Shown: positions 54,619 through 64,000, numbered from the stretch's first letter. The stretch: DNA of 64,000 bases from Thiocapsa rosea (GCF_003634315.1 NZ_RBXL01000001.1:5374501-5438500), one strand, 5' to 3'. The notes: generated by a model not told the origin, from the letters alone. Numbers and translations: made by a program.

Positions 54619-55629
54619 GTGATCGAGCACATCTCTTTCTCGCTGCCGTTATTCTGGAGCGTGGTGCTGGCCTTTGCGATCTTGGTCTATGTGCTGCTCG
54701 ATGGCTTCGACCTGGGGGTCGGCATCCTCTTCGCACTCGACAGAGACGAGACGCACCGCCAGCAGATGATGGGCTCCATTGCGCCGGTCTGGGATGGCAA
54801 CGAGACCTGGCTGGTGCTCATCGGCACCACCCTCTTCGGCGCCTTCCCGGTGGTCTATGCGATCTTCCTCGCGGCCTTTTACCTGCCGGTCGCGCTTCTG
54901 CTCGTGGCCCTGATCCTGCGAGGCGTCGCCTTTGAGTTCCGCTATAAAGACAAGCGCCACCGCTGGCTCTGGGACCTGGGCTTCGTCCTCGGCTCGGTGA
55001 TCGCCGCGTTTATACAGGGCGCGGCGATTGGCGCCATGGTGGCCGGGATCGCGGTCCAGGACGGACGCTTCATCGGCGGCCCCTTCGATTGGCTCAGTCC
55101 CTTTTCAGTCCTCTGCGGTCTTGGGTTAGTCGTCGGATACGCGCTGCTCGGCGCCGGTTGGCTGGTGCTGAAGACCGAGGGCGGCCTGCGCGATTGGGCC
55201 TATGCTTGGCTGCCGCGGCTCCTGGCGGGGGTAATCGGTGTCGTCGTCCTGGCCCTGACCGCAACGCTCGTCGGGGACTTCGAGGTCGTCCGACGCTGGC
55301 TCGCGCAGCCCTGGCTGTTTGCGTTTCCGCTGCTCGCCAGCGCCGCCGCCTGGGGTCTCTGGCGCGGTGTCCAGGCGCGGCGTGACTGGCAGCCCTGGCT
55401 GATGGCCTCGGCGCTGTTCGTCACCGCGTTCGCGATGCTCGCCGGCAGCTTCTGGCCCTGGATCGTCCCCTATCACCTGACTGTCGAGCAGGCCGCGGCT
55501 CCAACCTCCTCGCTGAGCTTCCTGTTCTACGGCATCGGCCTGGTGGTGCTGCCGGTCATCATGGTCTACACCGCGGTTGTCTACTGGATCTTTCGTGGCA
55601 AGGTATCACCGGAGGCGATCAATGACTGA
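54619..55629 (+). CDS. cydB: Cytochrome bd-type quinol oxidase subunit II
   Basis: A 336-residue membrane protein with VLLDGFDLGVGILFALDRDE, SIAPVWDGNETWLVLIG, LRGVAFEFRYKD and late ASALFVTAFAMLAGSFWPWI, all usual for CydB/CioB. The start is GTG at 54619, with GGAGGCG before it and one base after the cydA stop. No cydX-like small membrane protein follows. The first 290 or so bases have a dead duplicate at 770. Confidence 0.94.
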   Translation: MIEHISFSLPLFWSVVLAFAILVYVLLDGFDLGVGILFALDRDETHRQQMMGSIAPVWDGNETWLVLIGTTLFGAFPVVYAIFLAAFYLPVALLLVALILRGVAFEFRYKDKRHRWLWDLGFVLGSVIAAFIQGAAIGAMVAGIAVQDGRFIGGPFDWLSPFSVLCGLGLVVGYALLGAGWLVLKTEGGLRDWAYAWLPRLLAGVIGVVVLALTATLVGDFEVVRRWLAQPWLFAFPLLASAAAWGLWRGVQARRDWQPWLMASALFVTAFAMLAGSFWPWIVPYHLTVEQAAAPTSSLSFLFYGIGLVVLPVIMVYTAVVYWIFRGKVSPEAIND

Positions 55630-55707
55630 GCACACGTTGACCCTTCTGCGACCTGCCAATATCTCCGGCCTGCCACGCATGCGGCTCGTCCGCTCACCTC
55701 GCGGGTT

Positions 55708-56838
55708 TCAATCCAACGATATTCGTCCTAGATTGTAAATCTTTAGGGCAAGATGCACTTGACGATTCACCCCGGCTTTGCGAAATACGGTCTTGAGTAC
55801 ATTCCGAGCTGTTCCAACCGTAATCCCCAGTTTCTCGGCAGCCTTTTCAATTGGCATGCCGCAACCGATGAGGGATGCGAGCCTGGCCTCGCTAATGGTC
55901 AAATCCATGCAGTCTCGAAGCACCACCGGATCAACCTGCGTATCACGCATGAGCGGCGTCGCAAACACGATAGTCGCTGGGGCGGACCAGCGCCCGAAGC
56001 TCGCGCGCGCATCATTGCCGACAGGAGTTGCCCACACGACAAGCTGGGCTCCGTTCGTGCCGATCAGCACGCAGGGCTTCGGTGCCTTGCACTCCGATAT
56101 GGCGAGGTGGGCTTTGGCGAGGTAGTTCTCGAGCTTCTCTCGCTCGCCGGCAACCCTCGCTATCAAGTATCCGTCGTCATTATAGAAATAGTCCTCGAAT
56201 TGGGATTGGCCCGCTCGGTTGCTGAATAGGATGCGGCAGTCCGCGCTCAGCGTATGCATGCCTGCATCAATGGCGTCGAGTGCCTGTTTCAGGGCTGTCT
56301 CCATGCTTCCCATGTTCGACAGGCGCAACGAGATCCGCAAAGACTGCTCGACGTGTCGCCCGAGAAGCCCCAAGGTTTGCATTTCTTCGGAGGTAAAGGG
56401 TCCCTTGGCTTTGGCTCTCGGCACCGACACCACGACCAGATCGTGACGATCCGGGAGGATGATGCAGGACATCAGCCACCCGAAGCCCACGCGCCGAAAA
56501 AAGTCCGTGTAGATCGGATGACTCCGTATCTCCGATTCGCTTGCGACGGTTTGATCGCTCATCACCTCGAAGCCGCGCATGTTCAAGGCGATCGCGCGCT
56601 GCGCGTGTAAATCACGCTTCCACCACTGCTCATCCAAGTAGATGTTCACTGCCGAGCGCAGCTTTTCCGGATAGATAAAGGTCGACGTCGACTGGGTTTC
56701 GTAGAACAGGATGATGCTGCCTTCCCCATTGAAATAGTCTCCGATACATTCCAACGCATGAGGCCATCGCTCAGGGTTCAGACCTGCCGCGTAAATCGCC
56801 TCGATGGTTTCGCTTAGGACCTGCGTCTGCGCTTTCAT
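55708..56838 (-). CDS. LuxR-type helix-turn-helix transcriptional regulator
   Basis: About 376 residues. The C-terminal 65 residues form a LuxR/GerE-type HTH (LTISEARLASLIGCGMPIEK, then KLGITVGTARNVLKTVFRKA). The N-terminal 300 residues are of no known sensor type I can name: they have a part like a GAF/PAS fold (LPDRHDLVVVSVPRAKA) and LSADCRILFSNRAGQSQFED, which resembles a PAS domain in regulators of this sort. ATG 56838 (MKAQTQVLSE) follows GAGGAGG, which lies inside the alternative frame start at 56868. It converges with cydAB and may control neighbours; targets are unknown. Confidence 0.83.
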   Translation of the reverse strand: MKAQTQVLSETIEAIYAAGLNPERWPHALECIGDYFNGEGSIILFYETQSTSTFIYPEKLRSAVNIYLDEQWWKRDLHAQRAIALNMRGFEVMSDQTVASESEIRSHPIYTDFFRRVGFGWLMSCIILPDRHDLVVVSVPRAKAKGPFTSEEMQTLGLLGRHVEQSLRISLRLSNMGSMETALKQALDAIDAGMHTLSADCRILFSNRAGQSQFEDYFYNDDGYLIARVAGEREKLENYLAKAHLAISECKAPKPCVLIGTNGAQLVVWATPVGNDARASFGRWSAPATIVFATPLMRDTQVDPVVLRDCMDLTISEARLASLIGCGMPIEKAAEKLGITVGTARNVLKTVFRKAGVNRQVHLALKIYNLGRISLD

Positions 56839-56902
56839 CGGGATCCAACCTCCTCGGTAAATCGACACTATCTCGGAACATGCCTTTGGACATCACTCAT
56901 GA

Positions 56903-56964
56903 ATGGAGCAGCGCGACTGGGGGACTGGAGGCAATTTTTATCCAATTTAGGACATTGACGCGCG
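56903..56964 (+). repeat. Short GGACATT repeat, long copy
   Basis: ATGGAGCAGCGCGACTGGGG, a G-rich part, TTTTTATCCAATTTAGGACA and TTGACGCGCG. It matches 51425-51486 in the same direction. The two enclose the flavoprotein-cydAB-regulator block. The bases from 56965 to 57181 hold a short gene-like frame (RFYGRSGSQTIRTDARTFDL at about 57065) without supported start; I do not call it a gene. Confidence 0.8.
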
Positions 56965-57181
56965 TTTCCGCCCGCTGGAAAATGTGCGGGAGAGGCAAGG
57001 CTATGGACCCATTGATGATCGACGTGACCGCTTGCGTGGCTGATGCCGCAGGGTACACGTGTTTTGCGTCGATTCTACGGTCGGTCGGGATCGCAAACCA
57101 TTCGGACCGATGCGCGCACCTTTGATCTGCACATCGACGGAAACAGCCACTTTTTTGATCGCTTCTATTTTATCAATCGCT

Positions 57182-57375
57182 TGAACTGCGCCCAGCGCGG
57201 TATGCGTAGTGTGTCCGATTGGCTTGGCCGCGCCGGCTCCGATCATTGCCGGAGCCGGCGCGGTTTAAGGTATCAAAAAATATACAATTTTAAACCGCGT
57301 CTCCGCTAAGGGGCGGTGGACGCACAAGACGTTGAACTCACTCGAACGTGAGCATCTCGCTCTGGACGCGGTTTA
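57182..57375. repeat. Fold-back repeat, full copy (A-linker-B)
   Basis: Module A (57182-57267, with a worn outer end TGAACTGCGCC) has the inner hairpin GCGCCGGCTCCGAT/GCCGGAGCCGGCGC; a linker with an A run follows; module B (57291-57375) matches that at 1280 closely. It lies before the porin gene, between two divergent genes. Confidence 0.9.
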
Positions 57376-57567
57376 GCTTGGATCGCAACCTGTTGCAGGT
57401 CACGCGACAGCCCCTACGAAGCGTCCGTTGCCGTCCACGCATTGTCGATCTCGCTGACTTGACGTCAACACGACCTCGCGATTGCGGCAACGATTCCGTC
57501 CTCCGAGATCGGCATCGCGACCATCGAGCTGCGGGGGCGTCTCGATCATAGAGTAAGGAGTCTCGTG

Positions 57568-58827
57568 ATGCTAAGGCACGTCGCCGGAATTCTGCTGATC
57601 GTCGTCGGGACACCTGCACTCGCGCAGGCCAATGACCGGCAACCCCCCCTGTTGGGAACGACCGACGTCTCCGAGGTCCGAAAGATCGGCCGTCTGCACG
57701 ATCGCATCGAGCGAGCAACCTGGTGGGAAGCGCTGAACCGCGACCTCACCGGCGCCTATGGCGCCTACTCAGGCTTCAAGAACCGGGTCAAGAAGGACAC
57801 CGGCCTGTCGTGGAGCATGCCGGTGAGCTATTTGCAGCAATGGGGCACGCCTGACGGCGGCTCGACGGCCGGGCAGATCCTGGCAACGCCCGGACTGGAT
57901 TGGGCGATGTTCCACAGCGAGACATTTGGTGCGGGCTCCTTGCAGGTGGCCTACACCTGGGTGCAATACCCTTGGCGCCAGACTGCGGCAGACATCGCCG
58001 ACACTCTCGGGATCATTACGCCGATCAATGACTTCCCTGGAAACGGGGAGGATTCCTTCCCGCAACTGACCTATACCCATGCGTTGCCCGGCAACAGGCT
58101 GCTGCTGTCGATCGGTCAGTATCCGTTCTACAACTTCGATGGCAACCCGTATCTGGCCGATCAGCAGCAGAACTTCAACAATTACGTGTTCGCTCAGAAC
58201 GGCAGCTCGACCTACCCGACCGCCGGTCTTGGCGCCTACACGCAAGTCAACCTGACCAGTACGGTCCAGCTTGCCGGTGGCTTCCAGAATGCGACCGACA
58301 TCACCGGTGCGGACATCACAACCACTGGTTTTGGCGAAGACAACCTCGCGTGGTTCGGATACGCACAATGGACGCCAACGTTTCATGGTCTAGGCACCGC
58401 ACAATATGCATTCACCTACTACGATGTGCCCGAGGTACCGGCGCAGCCCAACAGCAGCACCGGATGGTCGGTCAACGCCAGCCAAAACCTAAACGACACT
58501 TGGGCGATCTTCGGTCGCGCCAACGGCGCTTGGGGCTACCAGACACCGATACGGGCCTCCTACGCGATTGGCGGGGCCATGAACAATCCGCTCGGTCGCA
58601 GCAGGTTGGACCAGATCGGCTTGGCGATCGGATATGCCGAAGCGGCAGGCTCACCTGTGAATCCACCGGGTACTCGGGACGAACAGGTTGTGGAAGCGTA
58701 CTGGAACTGGGAGTTCTTTGGTGGATTGCTCCTGACGCCGGACGTGCAGTACATCCGCAATCCGGCCACCGACACCGGACGCGACAGCGTCTGGGCGTTG
58801 TCGCTGCGCGCAACGCTGATGTTCTGA
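57568..58827 (+). CDS. OprB-like outer membrane porin
   Basis: A 419-residue protein with a clear signal peptide (MLRHVAGILLIVVGTPALAQA, cut at about residue 20), followed by a helical stretch (VRKIGRLHDRIERATWWEAL) and aromatic beta-strand sequence up to a terminal Phe (LRATLMF), the outer membrane insertion signal. The pattern, with GAYGAYSGFKNRVKKDTGLS and NPYLADQQQNFNNYVF, is of the carbohydrate-selective porin (OprB) family. AAGGAG is seven bases before ATG 57568; GTG 57565 is adjacent. The gene directly precedes gadB, so glutamate or other small solutes may be the real cargo. Confidence 0.78.
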   Translation: MLRHVAGILLIVVGTPALAQANDRQPPLLGTTDVSEVRKIGRLHDRIERATWWEALNRDLTGAYGAYSGFKNRVKKDTGLSWSMPVSYLQQWGTPDGGSTAGQILATPGLDWAMFHSETFGAGSLQVAYTWVQYPWRQTAADIADTLGIITPINDFPGNGEDSFPQLTYTHALPGNRLLLSIGQYPFYNFDGNPYLADQQQNFNNYVFAQNGSSTYPTAGLGAYTQVNLTSTVQLAGGFQNATDITGADITTTGFGEDNLAWFGYAQWTPTFHGLGTAQYAFTYYDVPEVPAQPNSSTGWSVNASQNLNDTWAIFGRANGAWGYQTPIRASYAIGGAMNNPLGRSRLDQIGLAIGYAEAAGSPVNPPGTRDEQVVEAYWNWEFFGGLLLTPDVQYIRNPATDTGRDSVWALSLRATLMF

Positions 58828-58909
58828 TTCACCGGTTCACCAAACGGCCATGCATACACGTTATCTCCCACTCAACGGAATTTCCGCACTGAAGCAGTAG
58901 ATTGTCGTT

Positions 58910-58937
58910 CCGCTCGGTCGATTGTTCGGCCGAGCGG
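58910..58937 (+). terminator. Hairpin between porin and gadB
   Basis: CCGCTCGG and CCGAGCGG form a perfect eight-base stem with a 12-base loop, 83 bases after the porin stop and 57 before gadB. No T run follows, so it may be a weak terminator, an attenuator or an mRNA-stability structure. Confidence 0.4.
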
Positions 58938-58993
58938 CCGATATCGTCGGGGGTTCGATTTTCCCCTTTTCCATTGCCGAGGAGTATTCAACG

Positions 58994-60427
58994 ATGCCGA
59001 AGCAGGACGTCAAGACGCCAACGGGTCGCAGCGATCGGGATCCTCTGAACGACGAGGTCGAGAATGCCAACGACGAGACCTACGGTTCGACCGAGCTCGC
59101 CACGGGGCTCCCGAAGTCGACCTTCCCCGATGGCGAACGCGATCCGCGACGCATCTATGCCGCGGTCCGCGACGAGCTGATGCTCGACGGGAATTCGCGT
59201 CAAAACCTCGCGACCTTCTGCCAGACCTGGGAGGAGCCCGAGATCCATCGACTGATGGATGACTGCATCGACAAGAACATGATCGACAAGGACGAGTATC
59301 CGCAAACGGCCGAGATCGAATCACGTTGTGTGCAGATGCTCGCCGGTCTGTGGAACGCACCTGCCGGCGAGCAGGCGGTCGGTTGCTCCACCACCGGCTC
59401 CAGCGAGGCCGCCATGTTGGGCGGGCTGGCCATGAAGCGCCGCTGGGAGACGCGTCGCCGTGCCGAGGGCAAGCCCACCGACAAGCCCAATCTGATCACC
59501 GGGCCGGTCCAGGTCTGCTGGCACAAATTTACCCGCTACTGGGATATCGAGCACCGCGAAATCCCGATGGATAAGGGCCGGCTCCTGATGACGCCCGAAG
59601 AGGTCCTGAGCCGCTGCGACGAGAACACCATCGGCGTCGTGCCGACGCTGGGCGTGACCTTCACCGGAGAGTTCGAGCCGGTGAAGGCGATCAGCGATGC
59701 GCTGGATACACTCCAGGCCGACACAGGTCTCGATATTCCGATCCACGTCGACGGCGCCAGCGGCGGCTTCCTCGCCCCCTTCTGCGCACCCGAGTTGGAG
59801 TGGGACTTCCGCCTGCCGAGGGTGCGCTCGATCAACGCCTCGGGCCATAAGTTCGGCCTCGCCCCGCTCGGTGTAGGTTGGGTGCTGTGGCGCGAAGAAC
59901 AGGATCTGCCCGAGAGCATGGTGTTCTGGGTGAATTATCTCGGCGGCAACATGCGCGATATCGCGCTGAACTTCTCGCGGCCTGCCGGGCAGATCGTGTG
60001 TCAGTACTACAACTTCCTGCGCCTCGGGCGCGAGGGCTACCGAAAGGTCCATACCGCCTGCTATCGCAGCGCGGAATACCTGGCCGAGGAGATCGCGAAG
60101 ATGGGGCCGTTCGAGATCGTCTTCGGCGGGGACATGGCGCGCGGCATCCCGGCGGTGTCCTGGAAGCTCATCGACGGCACCGATCCGGGTTTCACCCTGT
60201 TCGATCTGGCCGATCGGCTCCGGGTCCGCGGCTGGCAGGTGCCGGCCTATACCTTGCCGGCGAATTGTCAAGACCAGGCGATCCAGAGGGTGTTGGTGCG
60301 CAACGGCGTGAGTCGCGACCTGTGCACGCTGCTCGTCGATCACATGAAGGCGGCCCTGAGCCATATCGACGCGCATCCGATTCAGGAGTCGCTCACGAGC
60401 AAAGAGGCATCGGGGTTCCATCACTAG
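58994..60427 (+). CDS. gadB: Glutamate decarboxylase
   Basis: A PLP enzyme that converts glutamate to GABA and CO2, using up a proton. The 477-residue protein has [20 protein letters not shown], the PLP-binding Lys in [27 protein letters not shown] and a C-terminal end with His-His (SGFHH), similar to the end of E. coli GadB, where the last residues take part in pH switching. ATG 58994 follows GAGGAG. gadC starts 152 bases downstream. Confidence 0.95.
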   Translation: MPKQDVKTPTGRSDRDPLNDEVENANDETYGSTELATGLPKSTFPDGERDPRRIYAAVRDELMLDGNSRQNLATFCQTWEEPEIHRLMDDCIDKNMIDKDEYPQTAEIESRCVQMLAGLWNAPAGEQAVGCSTTGSSEAAMLGGLAMKRRWETRRRAEGKPTDKPNLITGPVQVCWHKFTRYWDIEHREIPMDKGRLLMTPEEVLSRCDENTIGVVPTLGVTFTGEFEPVKAISDALDTLQADTGLDIPIHVDGASGGFLAPFCAPELEWDFRLPRVRSINASGHKFGLAPLGVGWVLWREEQDLPESMVFWVNYLGGNMRDIALNFSRPAGQIVCQYYNFLRLGREGYRKVHTACYRSAEYLAEEIAKMGPFEIVFGGDMARGIPAVSWKLIDGTDPGFTLFDLADRLRVRGWQVPAYTLPANCQDQAIQRVLVRNGVSRDLCTLLVDHMKAALSHIDAHPIQESLTSKEASGFHH

Positions 60428-60579
60428 GACGTGCAACGCCCGAGGTCTCCACTGGCGTGCAGACCCTTCGGCGCCGGCATGGCGGGAGGGGGCTGCAATC
60501 CTCAAGAGCGGAGCCGGCGGACACAGGGCACTGCCCGGAATCGGCTTTTGGACTCGATGATCTGGAGAAGACTTTCGAC

Positions 60580-62115
60580 ATGGCTGCCAATACCGCAAAC
60601 ACACAATCGAAACAGCTCTCGTTACTGGGGTTCTTCGCCATCACGGCCTCCATGGTGATGGCGGTCTATGAATATCCGGCGTTCGCCACCTCCGGCTTCA
60701 GCCTGGTGTTCTTCCTGCTTCTGGGCGGCCTGCTCTGGTTCATCCCGGTCGGCCTGTGCGCGGCCGAGATGGCCACCGTGGAAGGCTGGCAAGAGGGTGG
60801 TGTCTTCGCCTGGGTGTCCAACACCCTCGGCGAGCGCTGGGGGTTCGCGGCGATCTCCTTCACCTACCTGCAGATCGCGGTCGGCTTTGTCCCCATGCTC
60901 TACTTCGTACTCGGGGCCTTGTCCTATATCCTGGCCTGGCCGGAATTGAACACGGACCCGGTCGTGAAGACCATCGCCGCCCTCGTCATCTTGTGGGCGC
61001 TCGCCGCGACCCAGCTCGGCGGCACGAAATACACCGCAAAGATCTCCAAGGCCGGCTTTTTCGGCGGTATTCTGCTGCCCGCCCTCATTCTGGTGTGTCT
61101 CGCGATCCTGCATCTGGCGAGCGGGGCGAAGCTGGAAATCACCATGGACGCGTCGACCTTTTTCCCCAATTTCACGCAGATCGGAACGATGGTGGTGTTC
61201 GTGGCCTTTATCCTCAGCTACATGGGGGTCGAGGCGTCGGCCACCCATGTCAATGAGATGCGCAACCCCGGGCGGGATTATCCGCTTGCGATCTTCTTGC
61301 TGATGCTCGCGGCGATCACGCTCAGCTCGATTGGTGGTCTGTCGGTCGCGGCCGTGATCCCGCATGACCAGATCAACTTGAGCTCAGGTGTTGTCCAGAC
61401 GTTCCATCAGCTCATCCTCACCCATGGCGGGACCGGTCTCGGATGGGTGGTCCGGATCATCGCCGCGCTGCTGCTGCTCGGTGTGCTGGCTGAGATCGCG
61501 GCCTGGATCGTGGGACCCTCGCGGGGCATGTATGTGACGGCCGAGAAGGGGATCCTGCCGGCCGCCATGGCCAAGGTGAACAAAAACGGCGTTCCCGTGC
61601 CGCTGGTTGTCTTCCAGCTCTTGCTGACCACTGTCGCCATCGTCGTGCTCACCAATACCGGCGGCGGCAACAACATGTCGTTCTTGATCGCGTTGGCGCT
61701 CACGGTCGTGCTCTATCTCATGACCTATTTCATGCTGTTTCTCGGCTATATGACGCTGGTGCTCAAGCACCCCGAGAAGAAGCGCGGCTTCAACATTCCC
61801 GGCGGCAAGGTGGTGAAGCTATTGGTCGCCAGTTCCGGCTTCCTGGTCTCGTTGCTCGCCTTCGTGGTGTCGTTTTTTCCGCCGAGCGGTCTGCCGGGCG
61901 GGGAGAGCACCGACATCTACGTGGGGCTATTGCTGGTGAGCTTCCTGGTGGTCGTCATGATCCCCTTCCTCGTCTACGCGTTGCAGGGTAACCGGCCGGG
62001 ACGGTTGGTGCACATCAACCACCACAACGCACCGGTCGGCCACTTTGCGATTCATCCGCGGGCCCGTGGTACCCATATCCTGGTGCCGCTCGACGCGCGC
62101 GAGGACACCGCTTAA
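60580..62115 (+). CDS. gadC: Glutamate:GABA antiporter
   Basis: A 511-residue APC-superfamily carrier, the same length as E. coli GadC, with 12 predicted helices. The start is [20 protein letters not shown], with [20 protein letters not shown] and [20 protein letters not shown] after it. The C-terminal 35 residues are polar and His-rich ([20 protein letters not shown]), which may act as the pH-sensitive plug known in GadC. It brings in glutamate and expels GABA. Ribosome site GGAGAAG. The TAA stop (62113-62115) is the first triplet of a fold-back repeat. Confidence 0.93.
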   Translation: MAANTANTQSKQLSLLGFFAITASMVMAVYEYPAFATSGFSLVFFLLLGGLLWFIPVGLCAAEMATVEGWQEGGVFAWVSNTLGERWGFAAISFTYLQIAVGFVPMLYFVLGALSYILAWPELNTDPVVKTIAALVILWALAATQLGGTKYTAKISKAGFFGGILLPALILVCLAILHLASGAKLEITMDASTFFPNFTQIGTMVVFVAFILSYMGVEASATHVNEMRNPGRDYPLAIFLLMLAAITLSSIGGLSVAAVIPHDQINLSSGVVQTFHQLILTHGGTGLGWVVRIIAALLLLGVLAEIAAWIVGPSRGMYVTAEKGILPAAMAKVNKNGVPVPLVVFQLLLTTVAIVVLTNTGGGNNMSFLIALALTVVLYLMTYFMLFLGYMTLVLKHPEKKRGFNIPGGKVVKLLVASSGFLVSLLAFVVSFFPPSGLPGGESTDIYVGLLLVSFLVVVMIPFLVYALQGNRPGRLVHINHHNAPVGHFAIHPRARGTHILVPLDAREDTA

Positions 62116-62305
62116 ACCGCGCCCGGTGCGGTATGCGTGATTTGTTGGAATGGCTTGGCCGCGCCAGCCCCGACGACTGTCGGAGCTGGCGCGGTTTGAA
62201 ATCTTAAATAATTTCAAAGTCTAAACCGCGTCTCCGCAAAGGTCGGACACATCCTTGAGCCCGACACACAATGAAAACGACGCATGTCGCTCTGGACGTG
62301 CTTTA
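62113..62305. repeat. Fold-back repeat, full copy (A-linker-B)
   Basis: Module A (62113-62198) with inner hairpin GCGCCAGCCCCGAC/GTCGGAGCTGGCGC, an AT-rich linker, and module B (62222-62305), ending in a worn GACGTGCTTTA. It supplies the gadC stop and lies between gadC and the glutaminase gene. Confidence 0.9.
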
Positions 62306-62382
62306 GGGGCTTCACACCAACTCGGGCGGAGAGATGCCAGTCCTTGGCTTTCTCCCCGCCCGCGCATCTCGGGAGGACAGCC

Positions 62383-63318
62383 GTGTCGAAACCACGGATC
62401 CAAGCAGCCGTTGCCGCCGGATACGCGGCCGCGAAAGGTGCAAAGGGCGGAAAGAACGCCGACTACATCCCTTTTCTGGCCTCGGTCCCGTCGGATCTCT
62501 TGGGTGTCTGCGTCGTCACCACCGACGGATGCATCTTCAAATCCGGCGACTCCGACCATGCCTTCGCCATCGAATCGATCTCCAAGGTCTTCACGCTCGC
62601 CCTGGTGATGGAGACCATCGGCGTCGAGGCTGTCCGCGAGAAGATCGGGGCCGACCCCACGGGACTACCCTTCAATTCGGTGCTGGCGCTTGAGCTTCAT
62701 CAGGGTAAGCCATTATCTCCCCTGGTGAACGCCGGCGCGATCGCCACCGCGAGCCTGGTGCCGGGCAGCGACTCGGAGGCACGCTGGGCGGCGATCCTTG
62801 AGTGTCAAAGGCGGTTCGCCGGCCATCCGATCGCGCTCAGCCCCGAGGTGAACGACTCCGAGCAAGCCACGAATTTCCACAACCGCGCCATCGGTTGGCT
62901 GCTCTACAGCGCAGGATCATGCTTCTGCGATCCCCTCTGTGCCGTGGATATCTATACCCGCCAGTGCTCTACCCTCATCACCACCGTGGATCTTGCCGTG
63001 ATGGGCGCAACCTTGGCCGCGGGTGGTGTGAATCCGCTCACCGGCGAGCGTGTGGTCGCGGACGTCCATACGGCGCCCATTCTCGCCGAGATGATGATGG
63101 AGGGTCTTTACACTGCCTCCGGCGACTGGGCCTACACCGTCGGCCTTCCAGGCAAGAGCGGGGTGGGCGGAGGCATCGTCGCGGTGGTGCCGGGGCAGAT
63201 GGCCATCGCCGCGTTCTCCCCACCGCTGGATGAGGCAGGCAATAGCGTGCGTGGGCAGGTGGCGGTGGCGACGATCGCCAGAGAGCTGGGATGTAATCTT
63301 TTTTCCCGAGGGAGATGA
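62383..63318 (+). CDS. glsA: Glutaminase
   Basis: Converts glutamine to glutamate with release of ammonia, which itself takes up a proton. The 311-residue protein has the Ser-x-x-Lys catalytic pair in FAIESISKVFTLALV, with FNSVLALELHQGKPLSPLVNAGAI, and GLPGKSGVGGGIVAVVPG near the end. I chose GTG 62383, which follows GGGAGGA and gives the usual family length; the ATG at 62284 lies within the fold-back repeat and has no ribosome site. With gadBC it forms the same trio as glutamine-based acid resistance in enteric bacteria. Confidence 0.92.
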   Translation: MSKPRIQAAVAAGYAAAKGAKGGKNADYIPFLASVPSDLLGVCVVTTDGCIFKSGDSDHAFAIESISKVFTLALVMETIGVEAVREKIGADPTGLPFNSVLALELHQGKPLSPLVNAGAIATASLVPGSDSEARWAAILECQRRFAGHPIALSPEVNDSEQATNFHNRAIGWLLYSAGSCFCDPLCAVDIYTRQCSTLITTVDLAVMGATLAAGGVNPLTGERVVADVHTAPILAEMMMEGLYTASGDWAYTVGLPGKSGVGGGIVAVVPGQMAIAAFSPPLDEAGNSVRGQVAVATIARELGCNLFSRGR

Positions 63319-63400
63319 CCGGGGGAGCGGATCAAGCGGGGCGTACCGGCCCGATGACACATCGCTTGTCTGCATGCACCGTTCTCCCAAGGTGTGGACC

Positions 63401-64000
63401 TCAGTCCGCCTTCGCCTTCGTGATTAACCAATGAGGTACGGTTAAATCCCAGCGAATCGCTGCCGCGCGCAGCGCGAAGATAATTGCGACACAGCAGAGC
63501 GCACCGGCAGCTTGATGTTCCGGGGCCCAGGTCAGCAGCGCGACGTAGAGCGTGCAACCGATCAGTACCGGCGTGGCATAGAGCTCGCGCGTCATCAAGA
63601 GCGTCTGGCGACCTGACAGTACATCTCGGAGCAGGCCTCCGCCGATAGCCGTGACGATACCCAGAATGATCGGGGCGAGCGGGCGACCGAAGTCCATAGC
63701 CCATGCCTTGTCGACGGTCTGAATCGCGAACAAGGCGGCACCGAGGCCGTCGATATACAGCATGAGTTGGTAGATCTCTCTGCGCGTGAACAACGACTCG
63801 GCAAAGAAGGTGACCAGGCTCGCACCGATGGCGACCCATAGGTAGTTTAGATCGGAAGCCCAGAAGACCGGAACATCCAAGATCAGATCCCTGATGGTAC
63901 CGCCGCCGACCGCCGTGATAATGCCAAGCACGACGGCGCTGAAGAGATCGATCCCTTTCGGTGCCAAAACGAGCACCGCCGTGACGGCAAAGGCGGTGAT
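63401..64000 (-). CDS. TRIC/UPF0126 family membrane protein (5' end outside window)
   Basis: The frame stays open to the end of the window, so the start lies beyond it. About 200 residues are seen with two homologous halves, each holding the GGGxxRD motif: TAVGGGTIRDLILDVPVFWA in the first and TAIGGGLLRDVLSG in the second. This is the UPF0126/YadS group, related to TRIC cation channels. It converges with the glutaminase gene, 82 bases apart. Function in bacteria is not firmly known. Confidence 0.85.
   Translation of the reverse strand: MTAFAVTAVLVLAPKGIDLFSAVVLGIITAVGGGTIRDLILDVPVFWASDLNYLWVAIGASLVTFFAESLFTRREIYQLMLYIDGLGAALFAIQTVDKAWAMDFGRPLAPIILGIVTAIGGGLLRDVLSGRQTLLMTRELYATPVLIGCTLYVALLTWAPEHQAAGALCCVAIIFALRAAAIRWDLTVPHWLITKAKAD

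Noticed and set aside
55621-55737. Short frame after cydB as a CydX-like subunit
   Set aside because: The 38-residue translation has no membrane helix and no likeness to CydX or to the small proteins of CIO-type oxidases.

Overview
The window is 64 kb of high-GC, densely coded bacterial chromosome, most consistent with a gammaproteobacterium. The mix of genes (polyphosphate glucokinase, class I aldolase, amylosucrase, bd oxidase, Gad system) would suit a purple sulfur bacterium (Chromatiaceae, e.g. Thiocapsa-like), but no photosynthesis or sulfur-oxidation marker lies in the window, so the assignment is an inference. No rRNA, tRNA, CRISPR array or transposase gene was found.

Layout: 0-5.5 kb holds the end of a multihaem cytochrome c, a dead 5' fragment of cydB, a ClC transporter with a C-terminal SPOR domain, a DedA protein and a histidine phosphatase. 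6.0-13.3 kb is a sugar-phosphate cluster (tal, ppgK, pgi, class I fba, gnd, zwf) joining glucose phosphorylation, upper glycolysis and the oxidative pentose phosphate pathway. 13.7-21 kb is a block for malate/fumarate, lactate and pyruvate (fumC, maeA, a wrecked lutAB with an intact lutC, poxB, a deleted benzoylformate decarboxylase) with an alphaproteobacterial feel. 21.3-33 kb carries small stress-type proteins, a large glucosidase, an unknown 305-residue protein, MFS and AEC transporters, amylosucrase and an MscS channel. 33.1-39.9 kb has an Ntn hydrolase, a ytcA-mdtNOP efflux operon and a K+ channel. 40.3-49.0 kb (minus strand) is a complete urease operon ureABCEFGD followed by a urea transporter, two CrcB fluoride channels and an Amt. 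49.4-56.9 kb has an AspT-type exchanger, a flavoprotein next to cyanide-insensitive-type cydAB, and a LuxR-type regulator. 57.5-63.3 kb is a porin-gadB-gadC-glutaminase set that could make and exchange GABA. A TRIC-family channel runs off the right end.

The most unusual content is not a gene. A family of about 195-bp fold-back repeats (two inverted, TAAACCGCG-bounded modules of about 85 bp around an AT-rich linker) occurs at six full and several partial sites. The outer TAAA of these repeats supplies the TAA stop codon of at least six genes (ClC, ppgK, zwf, mdtP, the K+ channel, gadC). A second short repeat (core TTTATCCAAAATAGGACATT) sits at the edges of the fumC-poxB block, of aspT and of the flavoprotein-cydAB-regulator block, suggesting it marks recombination borders. 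Several duplication scars (cydB, tal/ppgK, the start of the glucosidase gene) and deletion pseudogenes lie beside these repeats, so this stretch appears to have been assembled by repeated small rearrangements.
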